Assembly (NCBI RefSeq): GCF_000383595.1
Contig: NZ_KB911581.1
Location: 248,001 to 312,000, forward strand
From: Streptomyces bottropensis ATCC 25435
Lineage (GTDB): Bacteria > Actinomycetota > Actinomycetes > Streptomycetales > Streptomycetaceae
Length of the DNA: 64,000 nt
Reading direction: 5' to 3'
Of the stretch, positions 27,787 through 36,692 are shown piece by piece; the first letter of the stretch is position 1; every line of letters starts with the position of its first letter. The notes under the pieces are model-generated. The model ran no database searches. It was not told the origin of the DNA and worked only from the letters and a program-made list of their open reading frames with translations. The translations under genes and the position numbers were made by a program.

Positions 27787-28833
27787 TCAGGCTCCTGTCC
27801 GGGCGTCGGTGATGTCGGCGGCGGCGGCGGCGGTGTCGGTGGCCTCGGGGGTCGCGACGGCCTCCACGGTCTCCACGGCCTCGCGGACGAGGGCGCGGGT
27901 GGTGCGCAGGGAGGTCTCCAGGACCGCCGGGCGGCGCCGGGGGTCCATGAAGTTGCCGCCCATCACCTCCAGGTCGGCGGCGGTGGGTTCGATGCGGACG
28001 ACCCGGGTGCCCGCCGCCCGCAGGGCGGCGCACTCCGCGTCGAGCGTGCGGGTCATGACCCGGCGCAGCAGCGCCTCCGCCCGGCCGAGGCCCCGGCGCG
28101 GTCCGGGGGAGCGCGAACTCATCGGCGCGATGACGTACACCTCGTCGAGTCCGCTCGGGACCAGCAGGTCGGCGGAGGCGGTGGAGAGGATGCCGCCGTC
28201 GGCGTACCGCCGGCTCCCCACGCGTACGGGCGGGAACCAGCCCGGCACCGCCCAGGACGCCCGGAGCGCGTCCCGCAGGGCGACCGGCGCGGTGTCCGGG
28301 TGACCGAAGACGGTACGGCGGCCGGTGTCGAAGTCGGTGGCCACCAGCCAGGTCGCCGGATGCCGCACCCACTGTCCGGGAGGGGTCAGCGCGTCCGCGA
28401 GGGCCGTCAGCCGACGGGCGTCGCCGCGGCCCTGGGGCAGCAGGCCGGAGAGCCCGGCCAGGACGGGAGCGGTGCGGCCCAGCGCGCGGCGGGCCAGCCG
28501 GGGCGACCCGGGGAAGGCGGCCGGCCGGGGCGGCAGCGCCCGGGGCGGGGCGGTGACGTGCCGGAGGAGTTCCGGACGGGCGTCCTCCCGGCCCAGCTGC
28601 GCGGCCAGCAGTTCGTCCACGCCGACACCCGCGCCGAGCAGCGCCGCGATCTCTGCCCCGGCGGAGGTCCCCACCAGGACCTCGGCGTCGCGCGGGTCCC
28701 AGCCCGTGGCCCACTGGAGCGAATGCAGGGCGCCGGTCGTCCAGGCCGCGCCCAGCGTTCCTCCGCAGCCCAGTACAAGGCCCCGGGAGGGGGTCGTTCG
28801 GGAAGGGGTCGTGCGTGTGCTCGGCGCGGTCAC
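27787..28833 (-). CDS. Patatin-like phospholipase/lipase
   Basis: 348-aa serine hydrolase with the patatin Ser-Asp dyad. The oxyanion loop GCGGTLGAAW lies near residue 22, the nucleophile is Ser57 in GTSAG, and the catalytic Asp is in YADGG. I chose the GTG at 28833 because GGAG lies 7 nt upstream and the homologous region begins a few residues later; longer frames would run through the operator. First gene of the operon with the BVMO-type enzyme and divergent from the TetR gene. Confidence 0.85.
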   Translation of the reverse strand: MTAPSTRTTPSRTTPSRGLVLGCGGTLGAAWTTGALHSLQWATGWDPRDAEVLVGTSAGAEIAALLGAGVGVDELLAAQLGREDARPELLRHVTAPPRALPPRPAAFPGSPRLARRALGRTAPVLAGLSGLLPQGRGDARRLTALADALTPPGQWVRHPATWLVATDFDTGRRTVFGHPDTAPVALRDALRASWAVPGWFPPVRVGSRRYADGGILSTASADLLVPSGLDEVYVIAPMSSRSPGPRRGLGRAEALLRRVMTRTLDAECAALRAAGTRVVRIEPTAADLEVMGGNFMDPRRRPAVLETSLRTTRALVREAVETVEAVATPEATDTAAAAADITDARTGA

Positions 28834-28868
28834 TGGGGTCTCCGCCCATCCGGGATACCGACGAGATC

Positions 28869-28887
28869 CGGATACTAGCGGTATCCG
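28869..28887. promoter_or_regulatory. TetR-family operator
   Basis: Perfect inverted repeat CGGATAC-N5-GTATCCG in the divergent spacer between the patatin operon (start 28833) and the tetR gene (start 28994). A related half-site, GGATACCG, lies just beside it at 28853-28860. Position, symmetry and length fit a self-regulating TetR operator controlling both transcription units. Confidence 0.7.
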
Positions 28888-28993
28888 AAAGCGGGGGACA
28901 GACCGTGGCGGAGTTAGGATCCGGGGGCTGGGAGAGTGCGGAACCGTGAGAGGTTCCCGAGTACACCGCGACGGACGGGAGAGGGAGCGAGAC

Positions 28994-29602
28994 ATGGCCC
29001 GCCTCAGCCGCGTCGAGAGCCAGGAGCGCACGCGCGAGCGGCTCGTCGCCACCGCGCGGCAGCTGTTCCTCTCCCACGGCTACGCCGCCACCTCGCTCAG
29101 CGACGTCGCGGAGACGGCCGGCTACTCCAAGGGCGCCGTCTACTCCAACTTCCGCGGCAAGGGCCATCTGTGCCTCGCCGCCCTCGACGACATCCGGGCC
29201 GAACAGCTGGCGCTGCTCACGGCCGCCGTCATGGGCGAGGCCGGCATCGACGAACGCCTGGCGGCCTTCGCCGGGTGGGCCGAGGCCCACATCGGCGACG
29301 AGGCCTGGACGACGCTGGAGGTCGAGTTCCTCACCAGCGCGCGCCACGACGCCGAGCTGCGAGGGGAGGTCACCGCGCGCGTCGGCGTGATCCGCGAGGC
29401 CCTCGCCCAGCTGATCGACGCGCTCGCCCAGGAGCTGGGCGTCAGCGCGGCCATGCCCGCGGACCGGGCCGCGATGACCCTTCTCAGCCTCGGCATCGGC
29501 CTCGGCGTCCAGCGCGTCGCCGACCCGACCGTCCCCACCGCCGTCCTGACCGAGACCCTGCGGCTCGTCCTGCGGATGGACGAGCCGGACACCGCCGGGT
29601 GA
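28994..29602 (+). CDS. TetR/AcrR-family transcriptional regulator
   Basis: 202-aa repressor. The N-terminal HTH reads RERLVATARQLFLSHGYAAT, then SLSDVAETAGYSKGAVYSNF, a canonical TetR DNA-binding domain, followed by an all-helical ligand and dimerisation domain. GGGAG about 9 nt upstream sets the ATG at 28994; a long in-frame extension upstream passes through the operator and patatin gene and is rejected. It presumably represses the divergent patatin-BVMO operon and itself, with a lipophilic ketone or ester as likely inducer (inference). Confidence 0.9.
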   Translation: MARLSRVESQERTRERLVATARQLFLSHGYAATSLSDVAETAGYSKGAVYSNFRGKGHLCLAALDDIRAEQLALLTAAVMGEAGIDERLAAFAGWAEAHIGDEAWTTLEVEFLTSARHDAELRGEVTARVGVIREALAQLIDALAQELGVSAAMPADRAAMTLLSLGIGLGVQRVADPTVPTAVLTETLRLVLRMDEPDTAG

Positions 29603-29656
29603 CCCCACGGGCCCTCGTGAGCCGGACACACCGCCGGTTGATCCCACGGGCCCTCG
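29582..29656 (+). repeat. About 37-bp direct tandem duplication spanning the tetR 3' end
   Basis: The last codons and stop of tetR plus about 15 bp downstream (29582-29618) are repeated immediately afterwards (29619-29656) with few mismatches; both copies contain CCCACGGGCCCTCGT. The second copy is non-coding. Confidence 0.7.
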
Positions 29657-29681
29657 TCGCGGCCGGGTGACGCGTGTGCCG

Positions 29682-30962
29682 TCAGGCCCGTGCGCGCGCT
29701 TCCGCCGCCCGGCGGGCCAGCGAGTCGAAGACCACCGCGACGAGCAGCACTCCACCGGTGATCATGAACTGGACCGCCGGCTGGACCCCCAGCAGCGCCA
29801 TGCCCGAGGCGATCGACTGGATGATGAGCACCCCCAGCAGTGCCGACCAGGACGAGCCGCGCCCGCCGAACAGGCTGGTGCCGCCGATGACGGCGGCGGC
29901 GATGGCGTTGATCAGCAGCATGCCGGAGCCCGGGACCTGGGTCGCCGAGGTGAGCCGTGAGGCGACGAACAGACCGCCGACCGCCGCCAGGGTCCCCGAG
30001 ATCAGGAACACCGAGATCCGTACGCGCGCCACGTCGACGCCGGACCGCCGGGCCGCCTCCACGCCGCTGCCCACCGCGAGGACCTGCCGGCCGTACACCG
30101 TGCGGCGCAGCAGGAGGTCCGAGGCGACGATGACGCCGAGGAAGATCACCAGCGCCAGGGGCAGCCCCTCGAACCGGTCCAGTACGACGACGGCGGCGAA
30201 CGCGACCGCCGCGAGCAGGGCCGCACGCACCCAGATCTCGGCACTCGCCCGGTACGGCATCCCGGCGGCAGCCCGGCGTCGGCGGTCGCGGAGGCAGAGC
30301 AGGAGGTACACGACCGGGCCGAGCGCCGCCAGGCCGTAGGTGACGACGGGGGAGCCGAAGGACAAGCTGGTCAGGTCGGCGACCAGCCCGTCATCGCTGA
30401 AGCTGATGGAACTCTCCGGCCCCAGCAGATAGAGCATCAGGCCGTTCCAGGCCAGCAGACCGGCGAGGGTGACGACGAACGCGGGCACGCCGATCCTGGT
30501 GAAGATGATCCCGTGCAGGGCCCCGGCCGCCGCGCCGCAGCCGACCGCGACGAGCACGGCGAGCCCTTCCGGCATGCCGTGGTTCACGTTCAGCGTCGCG
30601 AACATGGCGCCGGAGAGCCCGGCCAACGAGCCCACCGACAGATCGAGTTCGCCGATCAGCAGCACGAAGACGACACCGACGGCGACCATGCCGGTGCCGA
30701 CGATCTCCACAGTGAGGACGGACAGGTTGCGCGGCGAGAGGAAGTTCTCGTTGAGGCTCTGGAAGACGGTCCAGGTCACGGCGAGGGCGAGCAGGGCCGG
30801 CGCCGGACCCAGCCCGCCCGCGTGCACCCTGCGGCGCACGGCATGGGCGTACGCGCGGGGGCGCTCGCCGTACCACCGGCGCCCGCCCTCACGCGGACTT
30901 CCCGGCTTCCCGCCGTCGCCCCGTTCGCTGCCGTCGCCCCGCCCGTTCCCCCTCACGGCCAT
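29682..30962 (-). CDS. Sugar ABC transporter permease (XylH/RbsC-type)
   Basis: 426-aa inner-membrane permease with about ten TM helices. It has the LLIGELDLSVGSLAGLSGA loop that marks the BPD_transp_2 monosaccharide permeases, and the C-terminal AAVIGGTSLFGGRG cytoplasmic coupling region. A charged Arg/Gly-rich N-terminal extension of about 45 residues is present. The ATG overlaps the end of the ATPase gene by 10 bp. It completes an operon in the order binding protein, ATPase, permease. Convergent with tetR. Confidence 0.9.
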   Translation of the reverse strand: MAVRGNGRGDGSERGDGGKPGSPREGGRRWYGERPRAYAHAVRRRVHAGGLGPAPALLALAVTWTVFQSLNENFLSPRNLSVLTVEIVGTGMVAVGVVFVLLIGELDLSVGSLAGLSGAMFATLNVNHGMPEGLAVLVAVGCGAAAGALHGIIFTRIGVPAFVVTLAGLLAWNGLMLYLLGPESSISFSDDGLVADLTSLSFGSPVVTYGLAALGPVVYLLLCLRDRRRRAAAGMPYRASAEIWVRAALLAAVAFAAVVVLDRFEGLPLALVIFLGVIVASDLLLRRTVYGRQVLAVGSGVEAARRSGVDVARVRISVFLISGTLAAVGGLFVASRLTSATQVPGSGMLLINAIAAAVIGGTSLFGGRGSSWSALLGVLIIQSIASGMALLGVQPAVQFMITGGVLLVAVVFDSLARRAAEARARA

Positions 30963-31729
30963 GTCTCCTCCGCGTCGGTGGGGCGGTGGTCGGCGGTGTT
31001 GTCCACCGCGCCGGTGATGGAGGAGATGATCTGCTCCTGGGAGGTCGTGCTCACGTTGAACATGCCGTTGTTGCGGCCGAGGCGCAGGACGGCGATCCGG
31101 TCGGCGACGGCCTTGATGTCCCCCATGTTGTGGCTGATGAGGAGTATCCCGGTGCCCCGGTCGCGCAGTTCCTCGATGAGGTCGAGGAGCTGGTTGGTCT
31201 GTTCGAGGCCCAGGGAGGCGGTGGGCTCGTCGAGCAGGAGCAGCCGGGGCGCGCTGACGAACGAGCGGGTGATCGCGACGACCTGGCGCTGCCCGCCGGA
31301 CAGCGTCGCGAGCGGCACCCGCACGTCGGGGATGCGGATGGAGAGGGTGCGCAGCAACTCGCGGGTGCGGCGCTCCATCTCCACCTCGTCGAGGACGCCG
31401 AACCGGCGGATCTCCCGGCCGAGGAACAGGTTGCCGACGACGTCGAGGTTGCCGCACATCGCGAGGTCCTGGTAGACGGCCGCGATCCCGAGGAGCTGGG
31501 CGTCCTGGGGGCGCCGGATCTGGACGGCGGTGCCCTCCCACTCGATGACGCCCCGGTCGGGGGGACCGACCCCCGAGATCACCTTGATCAGGGTGGACTT
31601 CCCGGCGGCGTTGTCGCCGACCAGGGCGACCACCTCCCCGGCCCTGATCTCCAGCTCGACGTCCACCAGTGCCTGGACGGCGGCGAAGCGCTTGGACACA
31701 CCGCGCAGGGCCAGCAAGGGCTGAACCAC
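30953..31729 (-). CDS. Sugar ABC transporter ATP-binding protein (single-domain)
   Basis: 258-aa ABC ATPase. Walker A GDNAAGKST, Q-loop AAVYQDLA, signature LSGGQRQ, Walker B LLLLDEPTA, H-loop SHN. Unlike RbsA/XylG it has one nucleotide-binding domain, as in FrcA-type importers, and would act as a homodimer. It lies 22 bp after the binding-protein gene and overlaps the permease start, so translational coupling is expected. Confidence 0.93.
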   Translation of the reverse strand: MVQPLLALRGVSKRFAAVQALVDVELEIRAGEVVALVGDNAAGKSTLIKVISGVGPPDRGVIEWEGTAVQIRRPQDAQLLGIAAVYQDLAMCGNLDVVGNLFLGREIRRFGVLDEVEMERRTRELLRTLSIRIPDVRVPLATLSGGQRQVVAITRSFVSAPRLLLLDEPTASLGLEQTNQLLDLIEELRDRGTGILLISHNMGDIKAVADRIAVLRLGRNNGMFNVSTTSQEQIISSITGAVDNTADHRPTDAEETWP

Positions 31730-31751
31730 CGGGCCACCTCCTGGATGAGGT

Positions 31752-32888
31752 TCACGGGCTGAGTCCGGCCTTGTCGCAGGCGGGCCGGAGCTTCGGGGTG
31801 CAGATCTGGTCGATGGTGTACATACCGTCCTTGACCAGAGTCTCCTCGATGTTGCCGGCCGTCACCGGGACCGACGGGAGCAGGACCGCCGGGATGTCCT
31901 GGTCGGTGGGGCTGTCGACGGTTCCGGTGGCGATGGAGTCGATGCTCTCGTCGCGCCCCAGGGCCACCGCCATCTCGGCGGCGGCGTCGGCCGCCGGCTT
32001 GAACGGTTTGTAGACGGTCATGTACTGCTCGCCCTTGATGATGCGCTGCGCGGCCGCGAGATCCGCGTCCTGGCCGGTGACCGGCGGTGGCGGGCTCACG
32101 CCGCTGGCGCCGAAGGCGGAGACCACGGCGCCGGCGAGGCTGTCGTTGGCGGCCAGGACTCCGTCGATGTTGTCCGCGCCCAGGGCGGAGATGGCGCCGC
32201 TCATGTTGACGTACGCGTTCTCCGGACGCCATCCGACGGTGTCGTACGACTTTCCGATCTTCACCTTGCCCTCCAGGACGGACAGCGCGCCGCGCTTGTA
32301 CCAGTCGGCGTTGGGGTCGGTGGTGGCGCCGTTCATCATGACGATCTGGCCGCCGTCCGCCTCGGGGCCCATGGCCTTGAGGAGGGCTTCGCCCTGGAGC
32401 CGGCCGACGGTCTCCCCGTCGAAGGTGACGTACCCGGAGATGGGTCCCTGGGCGAGCCGGTCGTAGGCGACGACCGGGATGCCGGCCCGGTCCGCGGCCT
32501 CGATCGAGGAGCGCAGCGCCTTGGGGTCGACGGCGGCGACGATCAGGACGTCCACACCCTGGGTGATCATGGCGTCGAGCTGCTGCCGCTGGACCGCCGG
32601 TTCGGCCGTGGCGGCGACGGTCGCCGCCGGGCAGTCCGGGCACAGCTCCTTCAGCTTCTTCTCGATCAGGGGCCGGTCGAACTGTCCGAACCGGGAGGCT
32701 CCGCCGCCCGGGAGCAGTACGCCGACCTGGAGGTCGTCACCCCCGCCCCCGCCGCCCCCGCCGCTCCCGCCGCTTCCGTCCGCGCCACACGCCCCGGTCA
32801 GCACCAGGCCGACGGCGACCACGGCCGCCGCTCCCGCCCGGCTGAGGGACCTTCGCTTCACGGCCGACCGACCGACACCGAGACCCAT
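31752..32888 (-). CDS. Sugar ABC transporter substrate-binding lipoprotein
   Basis: 378-aa periplasmic-binding-protein type 1 (RbsB/XylF-like). The lipobox LTGAC directs lipid attachment, followed by a Gly-rich spacer. The mature part starts DLQVGVLLPGGGASRFGQF and carries the family's hinge and ligand segments (VDVLIVAAVDPKALRSSIE, GIPVVAYDRLAQGP, PVTGQDADLAAAQRIIKGEQY). A pentose or hexose ligand is likely. AAGGA precedes ATG. First gene of the three-gene importer; a TTGACT -35-like element lies about 60 bp upstream. Confidence 0.93.
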   Translation of the reverse strand: MGLGVGRSAVKRRSLSRAGAAAVVAVGLVLTGACGADGSGGSGGGGGGGGDDLQVGVLLPGGGASRFGQFDRPLIEKKLKELCPDCPAATVAATAEPAVQRQQLDAMITQGVDVLIVAAVDPKALRSSIEAADRAGIPVVAYDRLAQGPISGYVTFDGETVGRLQGEALLKAMGPEADGGQIVMMNGATTDPNADWYKRGALSVLEGKVKIGKSYDTVGWRPENAYVNMSGAISALGADNIDGVLAANDSLAGAVVSAFGASGVSPPPPVTGQDADLAAAQRIIKGEQYMTVYKPFKPAADAAAEMAVALGRDESIDSIATGTVDSPTDQDIPAVLLPSVPVTAGNIEETLVKDGMYTIDQICTPKLRPACDKAGLSP

Positions 32889-33124
32889 TTTCGATTCCTT
32901 AAGAAATTTGCCCGATCTTACCCCGCTATGGATGGCTATCGTCCAGCGTAGTCAAGCGGCCGGTGCGGTCCAGTGCGGTCCAGGGGGTCCAATGGGGCCG
33001 AGGGACTCGGTGCGGTCCAGGGGGGCCCGGCCGGAGGTCCAACGGGTCCGGCGCGGACTGCGGCGGTGCGCGAGGGGCGTCCGGCGTCCGGTGTCCTCAG
33101 GTGCGTGGGGGCGTCGGGGCCGAC

Positions 33125-33354
33125 GTGAAGAAGATCATGACGCTGGCCCTGCTGCCCGCCCCCGCCCTCGCCTCCCCCGCCCACGCGGAAGTGACAGCAA
33201 CTTCGGCTCCGGAGTGAACGCCCCGAACGACTGGAACTTCAGCGCGGGCGCCGTGTGCTTCCAGGAACTGGCCGTGGTCCCGGTGGGCGGCGCCAGGACC
33301 GGCAACACGGTCGACCACTGCGCGAACGGAAACGTGCTGAACTCCGCAGGCTGA
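33125..33354 (+). pseudogene. Small secreted protein gene with a frameshift
   Basis: From GTG 33125 the frame encodes a signal peptide (KKIMTLALLPAPALASPAHA) but stops at 33217. The next frame, from about 33189 to the stop at 33354, encodes a coherent small secreted domain (SNFGSGVNAPNDWNFSAGAV, then CFQELAVVPV, ending HCANGNVLNSAG) with two Cys. The join lies in GAAGTGACAG near 33188-33194, where one missing base restores a single reading frame. Intact protein would be about 76 aa. Either a recent pseudogene or an assembly error. Followed by a strong terminator. Function unknown. Confidence 0.65.
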
Positions 33355-33391
33355 CCGGCCCCGGCCGGTACGCCCCCGGGGGCGGCGCCCC

Positions 33392-33425
33392 ACGAACCCC
33401 AGGCCGGCATCGGCCTGGGGTTCGT
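33392..33425. terminator. Strong hairpin terminator
   Basis: 15-bp perfect arms (33392-33406 and 33411-33425) with a GCAT loop, about 40 bp after the end of the small secreted gene. No T-tract. Confidence 0.75.
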
Positions 33426-33719
33426 CGTGGAGCGGGCCCGGCCGGCGGCGTCCGGGACACCACGGCACCCCCCCGCCACACCCCGGCACACCCGGCGCGA
33501 CCGATACGTCCGCCTGCTCGGCCTGCTCGGCCTGCTCGGCTGTCCGTCCGGTGCCTCCCGCGTGCCCCCGGCCTTCCGCCGTCCCGTCGCCAGGCCTCGC
33601 CAGGCCCTCGCCAGGCCCTCACCAAGGTCCTCGCCCGGCCCCCGCCGGCCCCGGACGCCGTAACTGACCCCTCCGAAGGCCTGGACCAATCCAGCGCCGC
33701 CCGCCATAGTGACGCTGCC

Positions 33720-35705
33720 ATGACAACCTCGCCTCGTCCATGGATGGTGACCGTGCGCCGATCCTTCGTCGGGGCCGCCCTGACCGCCGCCGTGTTCCTG
33801 CTGCTGCCCCTGGCGCCCGCCCTGGCGCATGCCCCGGCGGCCGCGGCGGCGCAGGCCCCCGCCCCCGGGTCCGCCGCTCCGCCCGGCGCCGCCGTGACCG
33901 CGGCGGACGACTGGACGGCACCGCTCAGCACACGGGGCCGCTGGATCGTCGACGCCGACGGCGAGCGCTTCAGGCTGCGGTCGGGCAACTGGCACGGCGC
34001 GAGCGGGACATGGAACGGCTCGGGCGGCACGGACCAGGACGCGAACCACCATGCGGGCGAGAACTCCGGCCGGACACCCCTCGGCCTGGACCGTGCCCCC
34101 GTCGCGGAGATCATCGCCGGTTTCCGGGAGATCGGGATCAACAGCGTCCGGCTGCCGTTCTCCAACGAGATGATCCACGACAGCGCCCCCGTCACGGACG
34201 CCGCCATCGCCGCCAACCCCTCCCTGCGCGGCAGGACCCCCCTCCAGGTGTACGACGCCGTCGTCCGCGAACTCACCGCCGCCGGCCTCGCCGTCATCCT
34301 CAACAACCACACCAACACCACCCGTTGGTGCTGCGGCGTCGACGGCAACGAACGCTGGAACGCCTCCCAGACCGCCGCCGCCTGGGAGAACGACTGGCTC
34401 TTCATGGCCCGCCGCTACCGGGACAACAAGCGTGTCGTCGGCGCGGACCTCTACAACGAGGTGCGCCGCGACATCTGGGACGACCCCAACTGGGGCCTCG
34501 GCGACGCCCACGACTGGTTCGCCGCCTCGCAGCGCGTGGGCGACCGCATCCTGACGGAGGCCGCCCCCGACCTGCTGATCATCGTCGAGGGCATCAACTG
34601 GACCGGCATCCCCGTCGACGGCCTGCCGCACGAACGCCCCACCCTGGAACCGGTACGCCGTCTCTCGCACACGCTCGTCGACTCGGACAAGCTCGTGTAC
34701 TCGGCCCACTTCTACGACTACACCGGCCCCCGCCACAGCGGCGCCACCGGAACGGGCGAGACCAGCGACCCCCGCTACCGCGATCTGACGCCCACCGAGC
34801 TGACCGACGTACTGAACCGCCAGGCGTTCTTCGTCACCGCCGAACAGGACCGGCACTTCACCGCCCCGGTCTGGATCAGCGAGTTCGGCGTCGGGGGCCG
34901 AGCGGAGACCGGCGCCCGCCAGCGCGCCTGGTTCGAGAACTTCGTCGACCAACTGGTCCGCGCCGACGCCGACTTCGCGTACTGGCCCCTCGTCGGATGG
35001 CACGAGAACCGCACCGGCAACGGCTGGGCCCTGCTCCACTGGGACGCTGCCGGCAACCGCATGGGCCTGTACGACGGTGACGACTGGCGAGCCGCCGCGT
35101 GGACCCGGCTCGTCAGGGCTGAGGGCCGCACCGGCCGCGTGGCCCCGGTGACCGACTGGTCGATGCTCAGCCCCGACCACGGCGACTTCGTCGCGTCGCG
35201 CCGGATGCGTGCCCTGCCCGACTGGGATCCCGGCGCCCGCAAGGCCGTCTGCCCCGACGGCCGGCGCCTCGTCGGCCTGAGCCACACCGGCAACCGGGGC
35301 CTGTGCTCGAACGTGTCCGGCGGGCCCGTGTGGGACCCGGCCGCCGGGCACAAGGTGGTTGTCGACGAGCGGTACGTCACTCCGGGCCGTGACTGGGCGT
35401 CCGGGTACACCAAACTCCAGTGCCCTCAGGGTCACTTCCTCACCGGCTACAGCGTCCGGGGGGCCGCCGTCTCCGCCGCGCTGTGCGTACCCGCGCCACC
35501 CGGTTCGCTCGTCGGCACGAGCGGCCGCACCGTGTGGTTCGACCGCGGCGACAACCGGGGCGACACCCCCAAGGGCGGTGACTTCGCGCAGGGTCACCAC
35601 AAGGGGCAGTGCGCCGACACCGAGTACGCCGCCGGGATCGCCTACACGGGCCGCGTGGGCTCGTCGCGCACCCCCGACGCGCTCTACTGCCGTCCGAAAA
35701 GCTGA
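33720..35705 (+). CDS. Secreted glycoside hydrolase family 5 (cellulase-like)
   Basis: 661-aa exported enzyme. Signal peptide (about 10-40, ...APAAAAAQA), GH5 catalytic domain (about 60-460) with the acid/base Glu247 in YNEV and the nucleophile Glu388 in ISEFG, and the usual N-terminal strand RLRSGNWHG and NNHTNTTRWCC. The C-terminal part (about 480-661) holds repeats around VCPDGRRLVGLSHTGNRGLC and LQCPQGHFLTGYSV with paired Cys, resembling a lectin-like or sugar-binding module I do not recognise. Start 33720 is approximate; a second ATG lies eight codons in. Monocistronic. Confidence 0.88.
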   Translation: MTTSPRPWMVTVRRSFVGAALTAAVFLLLPLAPALAHAPAAAAAQAPAPGSAAPPGAAVTAADDWTAPLSTRGRWIVDADGERFRLRSGNWHGASGTWNGSGGTDQDANHHAGENSGRTPLGLDRAPVAEIIAGFREIGINSVRLPFSNEMIHDSAPVTDAAIAANPSLRGRTPLQVYDAVVRELTAAGLAVILNNHTNTTRWCCGVDGNERWNASQTAAAWENDWLFMARRYRDNKRVVGADLYNEVRRDIWDDPNWGLGDAHDWFAASQRVGDRILTEAAPDLLIIVEGINWTGIPVDGLPHERPTLEPVRRLSHTLVDSDKLVYSAHFYDYTGPRHSGATGTGETSDPRYRDLTPTELTDVLNRQAFFVTAEQDRHFTAPVWISEFGVGGRAETGARQRAWFENFVDQLVRADADFAYWPLVGWHENRTGNGWALLHWDAAGNRMGLYDGDDWRAAAWTRLVRAEGRTGRVAPVTDWSMLSPDHGDFVASRRMRALPDWDPGARKAVCPDGRRLVGLSHTGNRGLCSNVSGGPVWDPAAGHKVVVDERYVTPGRDWASGYTKLQCPQGHFLTGYSVRGAAVSAALCVPAPPGSLVGTSGRTVWFDRGDNRGDTPKGGDFAQGHHKGQCADTEYAAGIAYTGRVGSSRTPDALYCRPKS

Positions 35706-35711
35706 CCTTTC

Positions 35712-35868
35712 CCGATCCACTCCGAGCCGCTCGGATCCGCTTCGAACGGTCCCGTTGAACCCGCCCGGCCCTTATCCGATCCGACCCGCTCGGACCCGCT
35801 CCGAACGGTCCCGTTGAACCCGCCCGGCCTCCATCCGATCCGACCCGCTCAGCCCCGCTTCGCTCCGG
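35712..35868. repeat. 59-bp direct repeat, about 2.5 copies
   Basis: The segment CGAACGGTCCCGTTGAACCC recurs with a 59-bp period (from 35743 and 35802), and its flanking CCGATCCGACCCGCT is present in three places (about 35713 degenerate, 35776, 35835). Non-coding spacer between the GH5 gene and the deacetylase gene. ACGGTCCCGT is itself a small inverted repeat. Confidence 0.75.
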
Positions 35869-35972
35869 TATGCGGCCTTCCGCTTCCCATGTACATCCAA
35901 GGCTCTGTCGCGTGTGTCTTACGAGGCAAGTCCGCTGCTCAAACGGGAAGTTGACCGCCACCGGAGGATCTG

Positions 35973-36689
35973 ATGCAACGACGCCTCGTCATCTCGGCCA
36001 TCATCACAGCCCTGTGCGGCACCACACTGGTCGGTACCGCCACATCCGCCTCGGCCGCACCCCAGGCCGTCGACTGCCGCAAGGTCAAGTGTGTCGCCCT
36101 CACCTTCGACGACGGGCCGGTCACCGACACCCAGCGGCTGCTGCGCCTGCTGAGCGAGCGGGACGTCAGAGCGACCTTCTACGCCGTCGGTGCGAACGTC
36201 CAGCGAAACCCGTCGACGATGAACGCCGCGGCGCTCGCCGGCCACCAGATAGGTAACCACAGCTGGGACCACGCCGATCTGACCAGACTCAGCGCCGCCA
36301 AGATCAAGTCGCAGCTCTCCCGTACGGACACGGCGATCAAGCAGGCGACCGGCAAGAAGCCCACCACGTTCCGCGCCCCCTACGGCGCCCACAACGCGGC
36401 GGTCCGCTCGGCCGCCGGACGGCCGCTGGTCCACTGGAGCGTGGACACCCTCGACTGGAAGTACCGCGACTCGGCCCGGCTCATCAAGTACGTCGACGCG
36501 CAGACCAAGCCCGGTGACATCGTCCTCATGCACGACATCCACCGGACGACGGTCGACGCGGTGCCCGGCATCATCAAGGCACTCAAGGCCCGCGGCTTCC
36601 ACTTCGTGACCGTCGACCAGCTCTTCGCCCCGGCCAAGCTGCCCAGCGGCAAGGTCACGTACCACAACCGCGCCGCCTATCGGCCGTGA
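35973..36689 (+). CDS. Secreted polysaccharide deacetylase, CE4/NodB family
   Basis: 238-aa exported metal-dependent deacetylase acting on chitin, xylan or peptidoglycan N/O-acetyl groups. Signal peptide of about 28 residues, then motif 1 TFDDGP (Asp46, Asp47), motif 2 HSWDH (His96, His100 for the metal), motif 3 RAPYG, motif 4 DTLDW, and motif 5 LMHDIH. Domain length is minimal for CE4. GGAGG is 6 nt upstream of ATG. Its stop is 3 bp from the end of the convergent merR gene. Confidence 0.93.
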   Translation: MQRRLVISAIITALCGTTLVGTATSASAAPQAVDCRKVKCVALTFDDGPVTDTQRLLRLLSERDVRATFYAVGANVQRNPSTMNAAALAGHQIGNHSWDHADLTRLSAAKIKSQLSRTDTAIKQATGKKPTTFRAPYGAHNAAVRSAAGRPLVHWSVDTLDWKYRDSARLIKYVDAQTKPGDIVLMHDIHRTTVDAVPGIIKALKARGFHFVTVDQLFAPAKLPSGKVTYHNRAAYRP

Positions 36690-36692
36690 CCT

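Noticed and set aside
28325..28993. N-terminal extension of the TetR protein
   Set aside because: Would cross the operator and patatin gene; TetR homology starts at 28994.
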